A stretch of DNA of 64,000 nucleotides from Litoreibacter halocynthiae (GCF_004365635.1 NZ_SOBH01000002.1:496001-560000); one strand, 5' to 3'. Numbered from the stretch's first letter, positions 28,961 through 42,023 are shown. A program made the numbers and translations. Notes: a model not told the origin generated them from the letters alone.

Positions 28961-29424
28961 AAGACCCGATCGAGCGCGACGGGTTGCGCCACAAGTTCTG
29001 GGAAAAAGTCCCGTTGAAGAACATGGCCCCGAAGGAATGGGAGGCGCTGTGCGATGGGTGCGGGCGCTGCTGCCTGAACAAGCTTGAAGACGAAGACACG
29101 TTCGAGATTGCCTTCACCCGCGTCGCCTGCCGCCTGCTGGACGGCGACACCTGCCGCTGTGCGCAATATGACATCCGCAAACAATTCGTGCCCGACTGCG
29201 TGGTCCTGACTCCGAAGAATATCGACGAAATCGGCTACTGGATGCCTCCCACCTGCGCCTATCGGCTGCTCAACGAGGGCAAGGCATTGTACGACTGGCA
29301 CCCGCTGATTTCGGGCACCGCCCAAACCGTCCATGATGCTGGTATTTCCGTGCAAGGCTGGACCGTGCCGGAATTCGAAGTGTCAGAGGACGAATGGGAA
29401 AACTACATAATCGAGGACCAATGA
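28957..29424 (+). CDS. YcgN family cysteine-cluster protein (UPF0260)
   Basis: A 155-residue protein of the YcgN/UPF0260 cysteine-cluster family. Nine cysteines are in a conserved pattern: C32, C35, C38 and C39 in the motif CDGCGRCC, then C58, C66, C68, C81 and C100, a probable metal or iron-sulfur site. Function is unknown in the family. The ATG at 28957 overlaps the ribF stop by four bases, so it is coupled to flavin-cofactor synthesis; the threonine aldolase gene begins one base after its stop, giving a tight three-gene unit. Confidence 0.87.
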   Translation: MKDPIERDGLRHKFWEKVPLKNMAPKEWEALCDGCGRCCLNKLEDEDTFEIAFTRVACRLLDGDTCRCAQYDIRKQFVPDCVVLTPKNIDEIGYWMPPTCAYRLLNEGKALYDWHPLISGTAQTVHDAGISVQGWTVPEFEVSEDEWENYIIEDQ

Positions 29425-29425
29425 C

Positions 29426-30478
29426 ATGAACTTTGCCTCCGACAATGCAGGCCCGATGCACCCCAGCGTGCTGGACGCCATCGTGAAAGCCAACACCGGC
29501 TACGAGATGCCGTATGGCAACGACACAATCATGGCCCGCGTGCGCGACAATATCCGCGCCACATTCGAAGCGCCCGACGCCACCGTCTACCTCGTGGCCA
29601 CAGGAACCGCTGCAAACGCGCTGGCCCTGGCCACCTACACCAACCCTTGGGACACGATCTTCGCCCACCGTGTGGCCCATGTCGAAGAGGACGAATGCGG
29701 CGCGCCGGAATTTTACGCAAATGGCGCGAAGCTGACTTTGGTAGAGGGCGCGGGGGCCAAGATGGACCCCGATGCGCTGCGCCAAGTGATTATCGGCACC
29801 GGCCAAAAAGATGTGCATAGCGTCCAGCGTGGCCCCGTGACCATCACCCAAGCCACCGAAGTTGGCACGCTCTACAGCTTGGAGGAAATCGCCAAGATCA
29901 CCACCATCGCCAAAGAATACGGTCTCAAAACCCATCTTGACGGTGCGCGCTTTGCCAATGCCTGCGCAGCACTCGGCTGCACCGCCGCCGAGATGACATG
30001 GAGGGCGGGCATCGACATGGTGTCCTTCGGCGGCACCAAGAACGGCTGCGCAGGCGTCGAGGCTGTGATCTTCTTCGACCCCGAAAAGGCATGGGAATTC
30101 GAGTTGCGTCGCAAACGCGGCGCGCATCTGTTCTCCAAGCACCGCTATCTGTCGGCGCAGATGGAGGCCTATCTGAGCAACGACCTCTGGCTGGAACTTG
30201 GCGCAAAAGCCAACGCCAATTGCGCGCGGTTGGTTAAAGGGTTGGAAGCCATCAACGGGGCTGAAATCCCCGACGCGCCGGCTGCCAATATGGTCTTTGC
30301 TCTCCTGCCCCGCGCCGCACATCGCCGCGCAATCCAAGCTGGTGCGAAATACTACCTGTTCCCCGCTGACGCCCCGCTTGACGGCCCCGATGACGATCTG
30401 ATCCGCTGCCGCTTCGTGTGCGACTGGTCGAAGCCCGACACAGAGATCGACCAGTTGCTCGCCCTGCTGCGCGGCTAG
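29426..30478 (+). CDS. ltaE: Low-specificity L-threonine aldolase-type PLP enzyme
   Basis: A 350-residue fold-type I PLP enzyme that in the family splits threonine or allo-threonine to glycine and acetaldehyde. The N-terminus FASDNAGPMHPSVLDAI is the typical opening, the PLP lysine is K205 in SFGGTKNG, and the aspartate-arginine pair of HLDGARFANA near residues 170-180 binds the cofactor. Related members act on beta-hydroxy amino acids, so physiological substrate is not certain. It overlaps the convergent alpha/beta hydrolase gene by four bases. Confidence 0.88.
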   Translation: MNFASDNAGPMHPSVLDAIVKANTGYEMPYGNDTIMARVRDNIRATFEAPDATVYLVATGTAANALALATYTNPWDTIFAHRVAHVEEDECGAPEFYANGAKLTLVEGAGAKMDPDALRQVIIGTGQKDVHSVQRGPVTITQATEVGTLYSLEEIAKITTIAKEYGLKTHLDGARFANACAALGCTAAEMTWRAGIDMVSFGGTKNGCAGVEAVIFFDPEKAWEFELRRKRGAHLFSKHRYLSAQMEAYLSNDLWLELGAKANANCARLVKGLEAINGAEIPDAPAANMVFALLPRAAHRRAIQAGAKYYLFPADAPLDGPDDDLIRCRFVCDWSKPDTEIDQLLALLRG

Positions 30479-31206
30479 GTTGTAAGCGCCGTAATCTGCG
30501 CTGCCAGTTGCGGGCCATGGGTGACAGGGATCATGTGACCTGCATCCTCGAACACAACACTGGTGCAGTTTTCAATCTGCGCCTCCAGCCCTTGCACAAT
30601 GCCCGGCATGACGGGTTCGGACTTTCCGCCGGAGACAATCAGAACCGGACAGGTCACATCCCGCAGCCGCGGCCAGATCCGTCCGGTATCCTCGATAAGG
30701 CTCGCCGCAGTGACACCGATAAGCGGCATCCGATCAGCAATCGCGGCGCGGGCGGGCGGCGGCATCATCGCCCAGCCGCCCTCAACACCCCAATCGTCAA
30801 GGAACAACTCTGCCGCGTGCAGCTGGTCCTTTTTTTCAATGGCCTGCATCACGGGGCCAGCGCGCTGAGCGTATTGGTCAAACAGAGCCGGATCCGCCTG
30901 CTTCGCCGCGTAGAAGAAGACAGGGTCCACAAGCGTCAGGCTGCGCATCAAGTCAGGCCGCTCCACAGCCAACCTTAACGCGACAGATGCGCCGAACGAG
31001 TGCCCCACCAGATGCAAAGGAGCGTCGCACAGGGACTGCGCCATCTCAAACGCCTGGCTTTGATAGTCCCCGCCATTCCACGCGACCGCACCACCATGCC
31101 CCGGCAGGTCCATTGTCCGGCACTTCAACTCAGGAAGATGCGCGGTCACCGACCGCCACACCCGCCCGTCGGCGAGCATGCCATGCAAAAACAGTGCGTC
31201 TGACAC
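30475..31206 (-). CDS. Alpha/beta hydrolase
   Basis: A 243-residue alpha/beta hydrolase. The nucleophile elbow is GHSFG within [13 protein letters not shown] near residue 94, the oxyanion HGM motif is at residues 8-10, and the late aspartate and histidine lie around VSGGKSEPV and [10 protein letters not shown]. The start is GTG at 31206, immediately after the stop of the upstream isomerase-like gene, so both are in one transcript. Substrate is unknown; the pairing with a 2-hydroxychromene-type isomerase hints at an aromatic or detoxification substrate. Confidence 0.85.
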   Translation of the reverse strand: MSDALFLHGMLADGRVWRSVTAHLPELKCRTMDLPGHGGAVAWNGGDYQSQAFEMAQSLCDAPLHLVGHSFGASVALRLAVERPDLMRSLTLVDPVFFYAAKQADPALFDQYAQRAGPVMQAIEKKDQLHAAELFLDDWGVEGGWAMMPPPARAAIADRMPLIGVTAASLIEDTGRIWPRLRDVTCPVLIVSGGKSEPVMPGIVQGLEAQIENCTSVVFEDAGHMIPVTHGPQLAAQITALTT

Positions 31207-31803
31207 TTACAGCTTGCCCGACAGGTGCAGGTCCAGATCGTCGATCTTGTCTTGTCCCCAGAAGCGTTCATCCCCGTCGGTAATGTATGTCGGCGCGCCG
31301 AAGACGCCCGCCAACACGGCATCCTCCAGATTGCGGCCATATTGCTCCGCTCCGGCCAGCAAACCCTTGTCTGCCAGCGCAGGGTCGAAGCCAGATTTCT
31401 CCAGCACGTCGCGCACAACAGAATCCTCCGCGATGTCGCGATCCTCGGCCCAGCAGGCACGGGTGAACGCATGCACCAAAGCGCCGACATCACCGCCCGC
31501 AGCTTGAGCCGCAATAATCGCATAGGAGGACGGCGCAGGATTGACCGGCCAATATGCGGGTTTCAGATTGATTGGGAGTTCCAGCTTCTTGGCCGTGCGG
31601 CGCATTTCCTGAAGCCGCCATTCCTGGCGGTTGGGGTGACGCTGCGGGGGTGGCGTGCCGCCTGTGCGGGCAAACAGTGCCATGATGTCCAGCGGCTTGT
31701 AGGTGATCGTCGCGCCATGTTTCGCGACCACCTCCTCCAGACGCGTACCCGCCATGTAGGTGTAGGGAGACAGTGTCGCGAAATAATAGTCTATATGTGG
31801 CAT
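31207..31803 (-). CDS. 2-hydroxychromene-2-carboxylate isomerase (DsbA-like)
   Basis: A 198-residue thioredoxin-fold protein of the kappa-GST/DsbA family. The active site has Ser12 in [11 protein letters not shown], replacing a redox cysteine, as in HCCA isomerase; the late cis-proline region is [20 protein letters not shown]. The named reaction belongs to naphthalene catabolism and is glutathione-dependent, but no such pathway is present here, so a general glutathione-linked isomerase role is more cautious. First gene of a two-gene unit with the alpha/beta hydrolase; divergent from prs. Confidence 0.88.
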   Translation of the reverse strand: MPHIDYYFATLSPYTYMAGTRLEEVVAKHGATITYKPLDIMALFARTGGTPPPQRHPNRQEWRLQEMRRTAKKLELPINLKPAYWPVNPAPSSYAIIAAQAAGGDVGALVHAFTRACWAEDRDIAEDSVVRDVLEKSGFDPALADKGLLAGAEQYGRNLEDAVLAGVFGAPTYITDGDERFWGQDKIDDLDLHLSGKL

Positions 31804-31920
31804 ATGGACGTCCTCTCGGGGTTAAACCTTTGCGCGAATCCTAGTCGGGTGTTACGGGGTGCGCAACGCGGTCCGGTTGGGGAACACAGGTCCGTGATAG
31901 CTGCCAAACGGGGACACTAC

Positions 31921-32937
31921 ATGCCAGTAAACACCGATCCTAAACTCATCGCGGGTAATTCGAACAAGCCGCTTGCCACATCCATTGCCAAGCGCATGTC
32001 GATGCATCGCGGTCAGGTCGTCAAACCTATTGATACAAGGGTCGAGCGGTTCAACGATGGCGAAATCTTCGTCGAGGTGTTCGAGAACGTCCGTGGCGAG
32101 GATATGTTTATCATCCAGTCCACCTCCAACCCGGCCAATGACAACCTGATGGAGCTGCTGATCATGACCGACGCGCTCCGTCGCTCTTCGGCGCAACGCA
32201 TCACGGCCGTGATCCCCTATTTCGGCTATGCCCGTCAGGACCGCCGCACCAAGGCCCGCACCCCTATCTCCGCCAAACTCGTCGCCAACCTGATCGCCGA
32301 AGCCGGTGTGGAGCGGGTCTTGACCATGGACCTGCACGCCGCCCAAATCCAAGGCTTCTTCGATTTGCCGGTGGACAACCTCTACGCCTCCCCGATTTTC
32401 GCATTGGATATCCTGCACCACTTCAAGGACATGGACGACGTCATGGTCGTCTCACCTGATGTGGGCGGTGTGGCCCGCGCCCGAGAGCTGGCGCAACGCA
32501 TCAAAGCCCCACTGTCGATCGTCGACAAGCGCCGCGAAAAGGCGGGCGAAATTGCAGAAATGACCGTCATCGGGAACGTCGAAGGCAAGCGCTGCATCAT
32601 CGTCGATGACATCTGCGATACCGCTGGCACCTTGTGCAAGGCCGCCGAGGTCCTGATGGAGGCCGGTGCCACCGAGGTCCATAGCTACATCACCCATGGT
32701 GTCCTCTCCGGCCCCGCCGTCGAACGCATTACCAATTCGGTGATGAAAAGCCTGGTGATCACCGATAGCATCCAGCCCACCAAAGAGGTCAAAGCCTGCA
32801 AGAATATCCGCATCGTGCCAACGGCACCGATGTTTGCGCAAGCGATCCTGAACATCTCGGGCGGCATGTCCGTCTCGTCCCTGTTCGACAACGAAACGCT
32901 GGAGCCGATCTACGAAAGCCTTTATCCCAGCAGCTAA
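31921..32937 (+). CDS. prs: Ribose-phosphate pyrophosphokinase
   Basis: A 338-residue PRPP synthetase, transferring pyrophosphate from ATP to ribose-5-phosphate. Class I features are [17 protein letters not shown] (ATP-binding flexible region near residues 100-117), [21 protein letters not shown] with the metal-binding histidine, and the PRPP loop [13 protein letters not shown] near residues 226-238. PRPP feeds apt and nucleotide, His and Trp synthesis. The ATG at 31921 starts the family-like leader [15 protein letters not shown]; the track frame upstream crosses a divergent gene and was rejected. A G-rich hairpin repeat follows. Confidence 0.96.
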   Translation: MPVNTDPKLIAGNSNKPLATSIAKRMSMHRGQVVKPIDTRVERFNDGEIFVEVFENVRGEDMFIIQSTSNPANDNLMELLIMTDALRRSSAQRITAVIPYFGYARQDRRTKARTPISAKLVANLIAEAGVERVLTMDLHAAQIQGFFDLPVDNLYASPIFALDILHHFKDMDDVMVVSPDVGGVARARELAQRIKAPLSIVDKRREKAGEIAEMTVIGNVEGKRCIIVDDICDTAGTLCKAAEVLMEAGATEVHSYITHGVLSGPAVERITNSVMKSLVITDSIQPTKEVKACKNIRIVPTAPMFAQAILNISGGMSVSSLFDNETLEPIYESLYPSS

Positions 32938-32947
32938 CGCTGTCCCT

Positions 32948-32993
32948 ATCATTGCTTCAAAAATACCTTGGGGGTTTGGGGGCAACGCCCCCA
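32948..32993 (+). repeat. Intergenic hairpin repeat downstream of prs
   Basis: The leader ATCATTGCTTCAAAAATACC (32948-32967) matches the one downstream of apt at 7211 in 19 of 20 positions. It is followed by the perfect stem TGGGGGC-AAC-GCCCCCA at 32977-32993. It begins 10 bases after the prs stop, the same placement as behind apt. It probably marks the prs transcript end. Confidence 0.75.
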
Positions 32994-33030
32994 TCAAAGC
33001 TTCAAGCGCCGAAGGCACAACTCGGGCAGC

Positions 33031-33381
33031 TTAGTACAGCTCCCAATCGTCCTCGTTGGGCAATGGCCCGACGACCATCCAGTTGGCGCGCACGCGCGCC
33101 ACACGACTGTCACCCCATGTCCGGAACACCAGGTCAAATCCGGTCTCCGAGACGTTCTCTGCGGCGATATCCATCCGCTGGTTGGTCTTGGTATCGCTAT
33201 CCCACATCGCAATCGACACCATCACATTGGGCACGGCCGCGTATCTTTCGGCAAATTCCACCTTAAACCGGTGCTCGCGAGGACCGGTTCCGGTCCACAT
33301 CGGACCGTCATCGATGAAATCCGAAAACAAGACGCGGGAGCCTTGCGTGATTCCAACATTATTGCTGGTTAGTCGTTGCAT
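33031..33381 (-). CDS. H-type lectin domain protein
   Basis: A 116-residue protein that looks like a lone H-type lectin domain, a sugar-binding beta-sandwich best known from snail agglutinins. Signs are HRFKVEFAERYAAVPNVMVSIAMWDSD in the middle and VSETGFDLVFRTWGDSRVARVRANWMVVGPLP at the end, matching the GF..W.D..V..V...W pattern of the domain. No signal peptide is visible, so it may be cytosolic or leave by another route. Single gene just downstream of the atp operon terminator on the same strand. Sugar specificity is unknown. Confidence 0.68.
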   Translation of the reverse strand: MQRLTSNNVGITQGSRVLFSDFIDDGPMWTGTGPREHRFKVEFAERYAAVPNVMVSIAMWDSDTKTNQRMDIAAENVSETGFDLVFRTWGDSRVARVRANWMVVGPLPNEDDWELY

Positions 33382-33470
33382 AAATTACCCTTACGCGGTG
33401 GTGATACTCGTGAACTTCGGCGACACTATGGCAGTTCCCCTAATGTAAGCCCTGCCTATGGGTAACTTAA

Positions 33471-33500
33471 AAAAAAGCCCCGACCAAGCGGGGCTTTCTT
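33471..33500 (-). terminator. Bidirectional intrinsic terminator after atpC
   Basis: AAAGCCCCG at 33474-33482 pairs with CGGGGCTTT at 33489-33497 around a six-base loop. On the minus strand the stem is followed by eight T residues, an excellent terminator for the atp operon; on the plus strand TTTCTTT follows. Confidence 0.9.
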
Positions 33501-33537
33501 TAAACGCGTTGCGCAATAGGCGCGTGACTACCGGAAA

Positions 33538-33927
33538 CTAGCCCGAAATCTGGGTGCTTGCTGCAACCAGATCATCGGCATATTTCGCCGCCATATCCGT
33601 ATTACTTGCATCACGCTGCAGGTTCGCCTCTTTGATGAGATCCTCCAACAGTTCAGGTGTGACATCCGCTTTGGCAAAAGCACGTTCCGCCAACACAGAC
33701 GTGCCGGCAGCACCCACTTCGGCGAAACCGCCCGTCACCAGATACTCCTCGGTGCCGGACGCCGTCACAACCTTCAGCACGCCGGGGCGCAGGGTGGTGA
33801 TCACCGGCGCGTGCAGCGCCATCGCGGTAAAGTCACCCTCGGCCCCGGGGATTTGCACCTCGGAGGCCTGCACGGAGGTCAGCCGCCGCTCGGGCGAGAC
33901 CAGATCGAATTGCATCATCTCAGCCAT
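33538..33927 (-). CDS. atpC: ATP synthase F1 epsilon subunit
   Basis: A 129-residue epsilon subunit. The N-terminal beta-barrel (about 1-85) starts MMQFDLVSPERRLTSVQASEVQIPGAEGDFTAM and the alpha-helical tail follows. In the complex it rides on the gamma stalk and can brake ATP hydrolysis. Last gene of the atpHAGDC operon, 18 bases after atpD, followed by a strong terminator. Confidence 0.95.
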   Translation of the reverse strand: MAEMMQFDLVSPERRLTSVQASEVQIPGAEGDFTAMALHAPVITTLRPGVLKVVTASGTEEYLVTGGFAEVGAAGTSVLAERAFAKADVTPELLEDLIKEANLQRDASNTDMAAKYADDLVAASTQISG

Positions 33928-33945
33928 GTGATGGCCTCCTTGAAC

Positions 33946-35388
<1,443 letters not shown>

Positions 35389-36261
35389 CTAGAGCGCTTC
35401 CGCGCCCGAAATGATTTCGATAAGCTCGTTGGTAATGACAGCCTGACGTGACCGGTTGTACTGGATGGTCAGTTTGTCGATCATATCGCCTGCGTTGCGG
35501 GTCGCGTTGTCCATTGCGGACATCCGTGCACCCTGCTCCGAGGCGCCATTTTCCAAAAGGGCCGAGAAGATTTGCGTGGCAACTGCGCGCGGCAGCAAGT
35601 CGGCCAATATGGCTTCCTCGCCGGGCTCGTAGTCATAGACCGTGCTTTGCTCGCCTACTTCAACGTGGCTGAAGTCGGCGGGAATGATCTGCTGCTCGGT
35701 CGGGGTCTGGCTGATGACGGACTGGAAGGTCGAGTAGAAGATCTTCGCCACGTCAAATTCGCCAGCATCAAAGCGTGTCAGCAAATCCTGAGCAATCGTC
35801 GCCGCGTTGTCATAGCCAAGCTTTTTAACTTCTGACAAGTCGACATGGCCAATGAAATGGGACCCAAGCTCGCGTTTCAGCGCCTCGCGACCTTTCTTGC
35901 CAACGGTGAGAATTTTCACAGTCTTGCCTTCAGCCAGCAGTTTGTTTGCAGCCACACGGGCCAGCTTGGCGATGTTGCCGTTAAAGCCACCGCACAAGCC
36001 GCGTTCTGCGGTCATGACAACCAACAGATGCGTTTGATTGGAGCCATTGCCGACCAGCAGCTTGGGGCCACTGTCGCCAGACACGCCACCGGCCAACTGC
36101 GCCATAACGGCGTTAAACCGTTCAGCGTAGGGGCGGCCAGCCTCCGCCGCTTCCTGCGCACGGCGCAGTTTCGCGGCGGCGACCATTTGCATCGCCTTCG
36201 TGATCTTGCGGGTCGATTTGACCGACGCGATCCGATTTTTTAGAACCTTGAGGTTTGGCAT
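35389..36261 (-). CDS. atpG: ATP synthase F1 gamma subunit
   Basis: A 290-residue gamma subunit, the rotating central stalk. It has the conserved N-terminus [36 protein letters not shown], the middle [17 protein letters not shown] and the C-terminal [35 protein letters not shown], which with the N-terminal helix makes the coiled coil inside the F1 head. Fifteen bases after atpA. Confidence 0.97.
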   Translation of the reverse strand: MPNLKVLKNRIASVKSTRKITKAMQMVAAAKLRRAQEAAEAGRPYAERFNAVMAQLAGGVSGDSGPKLLVGNGSNQTHLLVVMTAERGLCGGFNGNIAKLARVAANKLLAEGKTVKILTVGKKGREALKRELGSHFIGHVDLSEVKKLGYDNAATIAQDLLTRFDAGEFDVAKIFYSTFQSVISQTPTEQQIIPADFSHVEVGEQSTVYDYEPGEEAILADLLPRAVATQIFSALLENGASEQGARMSAMDNATRNAGDMIDKLTIQYNRSRQAVITNELIEIISGAEAL

Positions 36262-36276
36262 CTGCCTAAGCCCCCC

Positions 36277-37815
<1,539 letters not shown>

Positions 37816-37816
37816 T

Positions 37817-38377
37817 TTATCCGACCTCTTTCATGGAATTCTGGAGGGAAGCGAGTTTCGAGCGGATCGAGGTGTCGATCATCTTGGAACCCACTTTTAC
37901 GACAAGACCGCCAATGAGACTTTCATCGACGGCCATATTGATTTTCACATCTTTGCCCACAGTCGCGGTCAGCGTCTTGGCAAGTTTGTCCTGTTGCGCC
38001 TTGGTCAGCGCCTTGGCGGCGGTGACATCAGCGGTAATTTCGCCCTTTTCGTCGGCGATCAGCCCGCGCAGCGCGGTGACCAACTGCGGCAGAACGAAGA
38101 GGCGGCGCTTGCCAGCCATCACGCTCAGCGTGTTGGCCATCGTTGGCGACAACTTCATTTTCTTGGCAATCGCCGCGACCGCATTCGCCTGCTGCTCTCG
38201 CGAGTAAAGCGGCGATGCGATCAAATCGCGGAAATCAGCACTTTCGGCCAATGCGGCATCCAGCGTGTCGACGTCGGTTTCCAACGCCTTCAGCTTCTTG
38301 CCTTCCTTGGCCAGTTCAAACACGGCGGTCGCATAGCGCCCGGCGATGCCTGTGGAGATCGAGACTGGTTCGGACAC
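37817..38377 (-). CDS. atpH: ATP synthase F1 delta subunit
   Basis: A 186-residue delta subunit that links F1 to the peripheral stalk. I start it at GTG 38377 rather than the GTG two codons earlier because the GGAAGG ribosome site then has a six-base spacer and the product begins [22 protein letters not shown], the usual rhodobacteral start. The N-terminal helical bundle and the C-terminal segment [37 protein letters not shown] are typical. First gene of an F1-only operon; the F0 genes are elsewhere, as usual in Rhodobacteraceae. Confidence 0.95.
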   Translation of the reverse strand: MSEPVSISTGIAGRYATAVFELAKEGKKLKALETDVDTLDAALAESADFRDLIASPLYSREQQANAVAAIAKKMKLSPTMANTLSVMAGKRRLFVLPQLVTALRGLIADEKGEITADVTAAKALTKAQQDKLAKTLTATVGKDVKINMAVDESLIGGLVVKVGSKMIDTSIRSKLASLQNSMKEVG

Positions 38378-38476
38378 GTCCACCCTTCCGGTAACGGGGT
38401 CGGTGAACTTTAGCGAATGTCCAGACCGACCGTTGCAAGAAAGGCCGCGAACCTCGCAGCCTTCAAAATCAGTGGT

Positions 38477-38505
38477 GATCTAGCAAAGCGGGGTGCTTAC
38501 CGCAA
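38477..38505 (-). promoter_or_regulatory. Candidate sigma-70 promoter of the atp operon
   Basis: Reading the minus strand, TTGCGG (plus 38500-38505) and TAGATC (plus 38477-38482) are separated by exactly 17 bases. That places the start of transcription about 90 bases upstream of atpH. The match is fair, not strong. Confidence 0.4.
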
Positions 38506-38607
38506 CAGGGAAGGATAATATAATAGTGCATAAGTATGAGACCCGTTTCCCTTCTTTTATTGGGGTTCAACCAATTCCACCTCTGGGTGCGACCGATTGA
38601 AGCCGCA

Positions 38608-38623
38608 ATAAGTGAGCACTTAT
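38608..38623. promoter_or_regulatory. ATAAGTG-AG-CACTTAT palindrome
   Basis: A perfect seven-pair inverted repeat with a two-base centre in the 292-base gap between atpH and the methyltransferase gene. Both operons point leftwards, so it is either at the 3' side of the methyltransferase gene or upstream of the atp promoter, where it could be an operator. Otherwise this gap holds no supported gene. Confidence 0.4.
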
Positions 38624-38669
38624 GTCAAGTTTTTGGCTGATTCCGGCTTCGAGTCACCTTAACGCGCGT

Positions 38670-39431
38670 TCAGTTCGAACCGGCCAAATCGCGCCCCGCG
38701 ACAGGATTCGCAGCGCCTTCTAATATTCGCAAAGGTGCCCTTACATCGACGGCCACCCCCCGCTTCTTCGGCGCATAAACTTGTTTGCTGGCTTCAACGA
38801 TTAACACGCCACCGGCGTAATAGCTCGACATTTTACGCCCGTACCGCTCGAACGTGCTCGCCCATTTCAACCAGACCTTACGCTGGCTGGGAGGTGAAAA
38901 CAGCGCCGCGCGATGGCTTTCAGGCGTGAAAGAATGGCGCTTCAGCTGCACTTCGAGTTGCGTCAGTGAATAGGGGCGCCCGAAGCCGAACGGCGTTGCA
39001 TCCCGACTCGACCACAGTCCCGCACGGTTCGGCACCACAAAAACAGCCCGACCTCCGGGGCCAAGGACCCGGAAACACTCATCCAGCAAAGCGGTCGGAT
39101 TCTCCGTGGTCTCCAGCCCGTGCAAAACCACCAGCTTATCGACCTGTCCGGTCTCCAGCGGCCAGAGCGCCTCTTCGCAGAGCACGGACATGTTATCCTG
39201 CCCCGCAGGCCAGTGCATAACCCCCTGAGGGCCGGGCATGAGGGCCACAACGCGGCGGGCTTCGCCAATGAACGGGCGCAGCAAAGGCACCGCGAAGCCG
39301 TAGCCCGCCACTGTTTGCCCCTTGGTATCGGGCCACAGCGCACACACCTGATCACGCACCGCGCGTTGCGCAACGCGGCCCAGCCCCGTGCGGTAGTAAA
39401 ACTTCTTCAAATCCTGAACATCGAGATGCAT
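38670..39431 (-). CDS. SAM-dependent methyltransferase (class I)
   Basis: A 253-residue class I methyltransferase. The domain is of the Methyltransf_11 kind: [13 protein letters not shown] near residue 43 stands where the glycine-rich SAM loop is expected (shorter than canonical), [35 protein letters not shown] near residues 100-135 contains the post-motif LxPGG signature. The C-terminal 60 residues are basic. Substrate unknown. It is divergent from clpA with about 258 bases between, holding a hairpin CCGGG/CCCGG near 39643 but no gene. Confidence 0.8.
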   Translation of the reverse strand: MHLDVQDLKKFYYRTGLGRVAQRAVRDQVCALWPDTKGQTVAGYGFAVPLLRPFIGEARRVVALMPGPQGVMHWPAGQDNMSVLCEEALWPLETGQVDKLVVLHGLETTENPTALLDECFRVLGPGGRAVFVVPNRAGLWSSRDATPFGFGRPYSLTQLEVQLKRHSFTPESHRAALFSPPSQRKVWLKWASTFERYGRKMSSYYAGGVLIVEASKQVYAPKKRGVAVDVRAPLRILEGAANPVAGRDLAGSN

Positions 39432-39689
39432 AAACAGCCCCTAGCGCGTCTGAACCACTGTGCATTTCTTTTGAACACTTGCAAAGGTGCCAGCGCGTCT
39501 TACCTGAACTACAACAGCCGGAACGCGTATCCGGAGCAATCACCTCTTTCATTTCGGGCCGATCACGCTCATTGTGAAAAGAAAAGACTTGAAGATCGGC
39601 AATATAAACCGAACTGTAAGGTCTAAGAGGCAATGGTAGAGACCGGGTCCTCGGCCCGGAACCTGCCCTCGATAATAAAGGAGCATAGG

Positions 39690-42023
39690 GTGCCGTCATT
39701 CTCTGACACTCTCGAAAAGGCAATTCATTCCGCGCTGGCGCAAGCCAATTCGCATCGCCACGAGCTTGCCACGCTGGAACATTTGCTATTGGCCCTCATC
39801 GACGAGCCGGACGCCGCCAAGGTGATGATCGCTTGTGGGGTTGATCTGGATATCCTGCGGACAACCCTTGGTGAATTCATCGAGGACGAGCTGTCCACGC
39901 TGGTCACCGATGTTGAAGGGTCGGAAGCCGTGCCAACAGCCGCTTTCCAGCGCGTCATCCAACGCGCGGCCATTCATGTTCAATCCTCCGGTCGCACCGA
40001 AGTGACCGGTGCAAATGTGCTCGTCGCCATCTTTGCGGAACGCGAGAGCAACGCGGCCTTCTTCCTGCAAGAACAAGACATGACCCGTTATGATGCGGTG
40101 AATTTCATCGCGCATGGTGTCGCGAAAGACCCGACATTCGGCGAGGCCCGCCCGATTTCCGGCTCGTCCGACTTTGAAGACGACATTACGCCCGAAACCG
40201 CAGAGGTCGAAGGCGAAGGCAAGGAATCCGCGCTTTCCAAATATTGCGTGGATTTGAATGCCAAGGCTGTGAAAGGCGATGTCGACCCGCTGATCGGTCG
40301 ATCCGAGGAAGTGGAGCGCTGCATCCAGGTGCTGTGCCGTCGCCGTAAGAACAACCCGCTTTTGGTGGGTGATCCGGGCGTTGGTAAAACCGCCATTGCC
40401 GAAGGCTTGGCCCATAAGATCGTGGCGGGTGAAACCCCGGACGTGCTAGCTGGCGCTACAATCTATTCGCTCGACATGGGCGCGTTGCTCGCAGGTACCC
40501 GCTACCGTGGTGACTTTGAAGAACGCCTGAAAGCCGTGATGACGGAGATGGAAGATCACCCCGACGCGGTGCTGTTCATCGACGAAATTCACACCGTTAT
40601 CGGCGCGGGTGCGACCTCCGGCGGTGCTATGGATGCGTCTAACCTGCTGAAGCCCGCGCTTCAGGGTGGCAAGTTGCGGTGCATGGGTTCCACCACCTAC
40701 AAAGAGTTCCGCCAGCACTTCGAGAAAGACCGTGCTTTGGCGCGTCGCTTCCAGAAGATCGACGTGAACGAGCCATCGGTGGATGACGCGATCAAAATCC
40801 TCAAAGGTTTGAAGCCTTATTTCGAGGAGCATCACGACATCAAATATACCACCGACGCGATCAAGTCGGCGGTGGAACTGTCTGCACGCTATATCCACGA
40901 CCGCAAACTGCCGGACAAAGCCATCGACGTTATCGACGAGGCGGGTGCCGCGCAGCATCTGGTCGCTGAAAGCAAACGCCGCAAAACTATTGGGGCCAAG
41001 GAAATCGAGGCTGTCGTGGCCAAGATCGCCCGCATCCCACCGAAAAACGTGTCGAAAGACGACGCGGCAGTGCTGAAAGATCTGGAGAAAGCTCTGAAAC
41101 GGGTGGTCTTCGGGCAGGATACGGCCATCGACGCGCTGTCCTCGGCAATCAAGCTGGCCCGTGCCGGCCTGCGCGAACCTGAAAAGCCCATCGGCAACTA
41201 CCTGTTCGCAGGCCCGACCGGTGTAGGTAAAACCGAAGTCGCCAAACAATTGGCAAGCACTTTGGGTGTGGAACTTCTGCGTTTCGATATGTCGGAATAC
41301 ATGGAGAAGCACGCGGTATCGCGCCTGATCGGCGCCCCTCCAGGCTATGTGGGCTTTGACCAAGGCGGCATGCTGACCGACCAAGTGGACCAACATCCAC
41401 ATTGCGTGTTGCTTCTTGACGAGATGGAGAAGGCGCACCCCGACGTCTACAACATCCTGTTGCAGGTGATGGATAACGGCAAACTGACCGACCATAACGG
41501 CCGGACGGTGGATTTCCGCAATGTGATCCTCATCATGACGTCCAACGCAGGCGCTATGGAGATGTCCAAATCGGCCATCGGCTTTGGCCGTGACCGTCGC
41601 GAGGGCGAAGATACTGCCGCTGTTGAACGCACGTTCACGCCGGAATTCCGCAATCGCCTCGACGCCGTCATCAGCTTCGCGCCACTTGGCAAGAAGATCA
41701 TCGCCCGCGTCGTCGAGAAGTTTGTGCTGCAACTCGAAGCGCAGCTGATGGACCGCAACGTGACCATCGAGCTGACCCCTGCTGCCGCAGAATGGCTTGG
41801 CGATAAAGGCTACGACGACAAGATGGGCGCACGTCCGCTGGGGCGCGTCATCCAAGAGCACATCAAGAAACCGCTGGCTGAAGAACTGCTGTTCGGCAAG
41901 CTGTTGAAAGGTGGTGTGGTCAAGGTCGGCGTCAAGAAAGGCGAGATCGACCTGACGATTCTGGAGCCGGAAGCCGCACGGATCACGTCCAAGAAAAAAC
42001 CGCCGCTGCTCACTGCCGAGTAA
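39690..42023 (+). CDS. clpA: ATP-dependent Clp protease ATPase subunit ClpA
   Basis: A 777-residue AAA+ unfoldase that feeds ClpP. The Clp N-domain (about 1-140) begins MPSFSDTLEKAIHSALAQANSHRHELATLEHLL; the first AAA module has Walker A GDPGVGKTAIAEGLA, the second GPTGVGKTEVAKQLA, and an IGL-type loop for ClpP docking follows in the second module. The start is GTG at 39690, six bases after AAGGAG; an upstream ATG frame has no such site. Its adaptor ClpS is not seen in the window. It shares one base with the next gene. Confidence 0.95.
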   Translation: MPSFSDTLEKAIHSALAQANSHRHELATLEHLLLALIDEPDAAKVMIACGVDLDILRTTLGEFIEDELSTLVTDVEGSEAVPTAAFQRVIQRAAIHVQSSGRTEVTGANVLVAIFAERESNAAFFLQEQDMTRYDAVNFIAHGVAKDPTFGEARPISGSSDFEDDITPETAEVEGEGKESALSKYCVDLNAKAVKGDVDPLIGRSEEVERCIQVLCRRRKNNPLLVGDPGVGKTAIAEGLAHKIVAGETPDVLAGATIYSLDMGALLAGTRYRGDFEERLKAVMTEMEDHPDAVLFIDEIHTVIGAGATSGGAMDASNLLKPALQGGKLRCMGSTTYKEFRQHFEKDRALARRFQKIDVNEPSVDDAIKILKGLKPYFEEHHDIKYTTDAIKSAVELSARYIHDRKLPDKAIDVIDEAGAAQHLVAESKRRKTIGAKEIEAVVAKIARIPPKNVSKDDAAVLKDLEKALKRVVFGQDTAIDALSSAIKLARAGLREPEKPIGNYLFAGPTGVGKTEVAKQLASTLGVELLRFDMSEYMEKHAVSRLIGAPPGYVGFDQGGMLTDQVDQHPHCVLLLDEMEKAHPDVYNILLQVMDNGKLTDHNGRTVDFRNVILIMTSNAGAMEMSKSAIGFGRDRREGEDTAAVERTFTPEFRNRLDAVISFAPLGKKIIARVVEKFVLQLEAQLMDRNVTIELTPAAAEWLGDKGYDDKMGARPLGRVIQEHIKKPLAEELLFGKLLKGGVVKVGVKKGEIDLTILEPEAARITSKKKPPLLTAE

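Noticed and set aside
38417..38518. A 33-codon frame on the plus strand upstream of atpH
   Set aside because: No ribosome site, opposite to the candidate atp promoter, and the product is not recognisable; likely chance.
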